Origin: Isoperla grammatica
Lineage: Eukaryota; Arthropoda; Insecta; Plecoptera; Perlodidae
Reading direction: 5' to 3'
NCBI GenBank assembly: GCA_945910005.1
Contig: OX246744.1
Location: 39,237,200-39,301,199 of the forward strand
DNA length: 64,000 nt
In this document: positions 63,979 through 64,000 of the stretch, in pieces
Layout of the letters: each line of letters starts with the position of its first letter
Position numbering within the stretch: the stretch's first letter is position 1
Program-made: the position numbers and the translations under genes
The notes under the pieces: model-generated
What the model was told of the DNA's origin: nothing
Seen by the model: only the letters and a program-made list of their open reading frames with translations
Database searches by the model: none

Positions 63979-64000
63979 CTTTTTCACAGACACAAAATAA

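Noticed and set aside
1..64000. tRNA, rRNA or CRISPR-like features
   Set aside because: None seen. The only tRNA-like sequence is the SINE promoter at 50666-50883, and the tandem arrays are minisatellites without spacers.

Overview
This is a metazoan nuclear genome window, most likely from a marine invertebrate. I cannot name the species. The evidence is spliced thrombospondin type-1 (TSP1) exons with phase-1 introns, THAP and Myb/SANT-like coding exons, CR1/Jockey-type LINEs, a tRNA-derived SINE, a Ty3/Gypsy element, many hAT, pogo/Tc1-mariner and Harbinger-like DNA transposons, and dense interspersed TAGGCC/CCTAGG motif clusters. No prokaryotic gene organisation is present. Host genes are sparse, and most recognisable coding sequence belongs to mobile elements.

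Layout. 1-8830: part of a minus-strand TSP1 gene. Exons lie at 8592-8828, 7579-7749 and 3647-3826, all symmetrical phase 1-1, and a 3.1 kb minisatellite at 1-3127 sits in the next intron. The minisatellite unit looks like a tandemly amplified 3' splice site plus the first part of a TSP1 exon. An apparently complete hAT transposon (4471-7134, perfect 8-bp target duplication) sits in one intron. 8830-18270: intronic or intergenic DNA with MITEs, a pogo/Tigger-like non-autonomous element, a 172-bp perfect-looking hairpin and one uncertain GC-rich plus-strand exon. 18272-21692: a second hAT element, frameshifted, with a recognisable C-terminal intron. 22778-32900: a 10 kb, 64-bp minisatellite whose plus strand is open in all three frames. 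33616-33881: a glycine-rich minus-strand exon. 34060-41379: a young Ty3/Gypsy retrotransposon on the minus strand with near-identical 957-bp LTRs. 44560-52376: a degraded CR1-like LINE on the minus strand, split by nested hAT, SINE and MITE insertions. 54539-54830: a THAP exon. 55625-59957: a second LINE with an intact 982-aa endonuclease/reverse transcriptase. 60195-62166: a decayed Myb/SANT-like gene interrupted by a Harbinger-like MITE. 62637-63978: an unclassified repeat family.

The most notable item is ORF1 of the CR1-like LINE. A PHD finger and an SGNH esterase are established for CR1 ORF1 proteins. Here a macro domain of the OARD1/TARG1 type lies between them, keeping the Lys and Asp that act catalytically in TARG1, and the esterase triad is also intact. 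To my knowledge, a macro domain that reverses ADP-ribosylation is not a standard LINE ORF1 component. It would give a selfish element the means to erase host ADP-ribose marks. The sense strand of this LINE is also strikingly G-rich and C-poor.

Limits. All domain calls come from reading motifs, with no database search. Exon boundaries are inferred from splice consensus and phase. Several LINE and Gypsy frameshifts fall in homopolymers and could be assembly errors.
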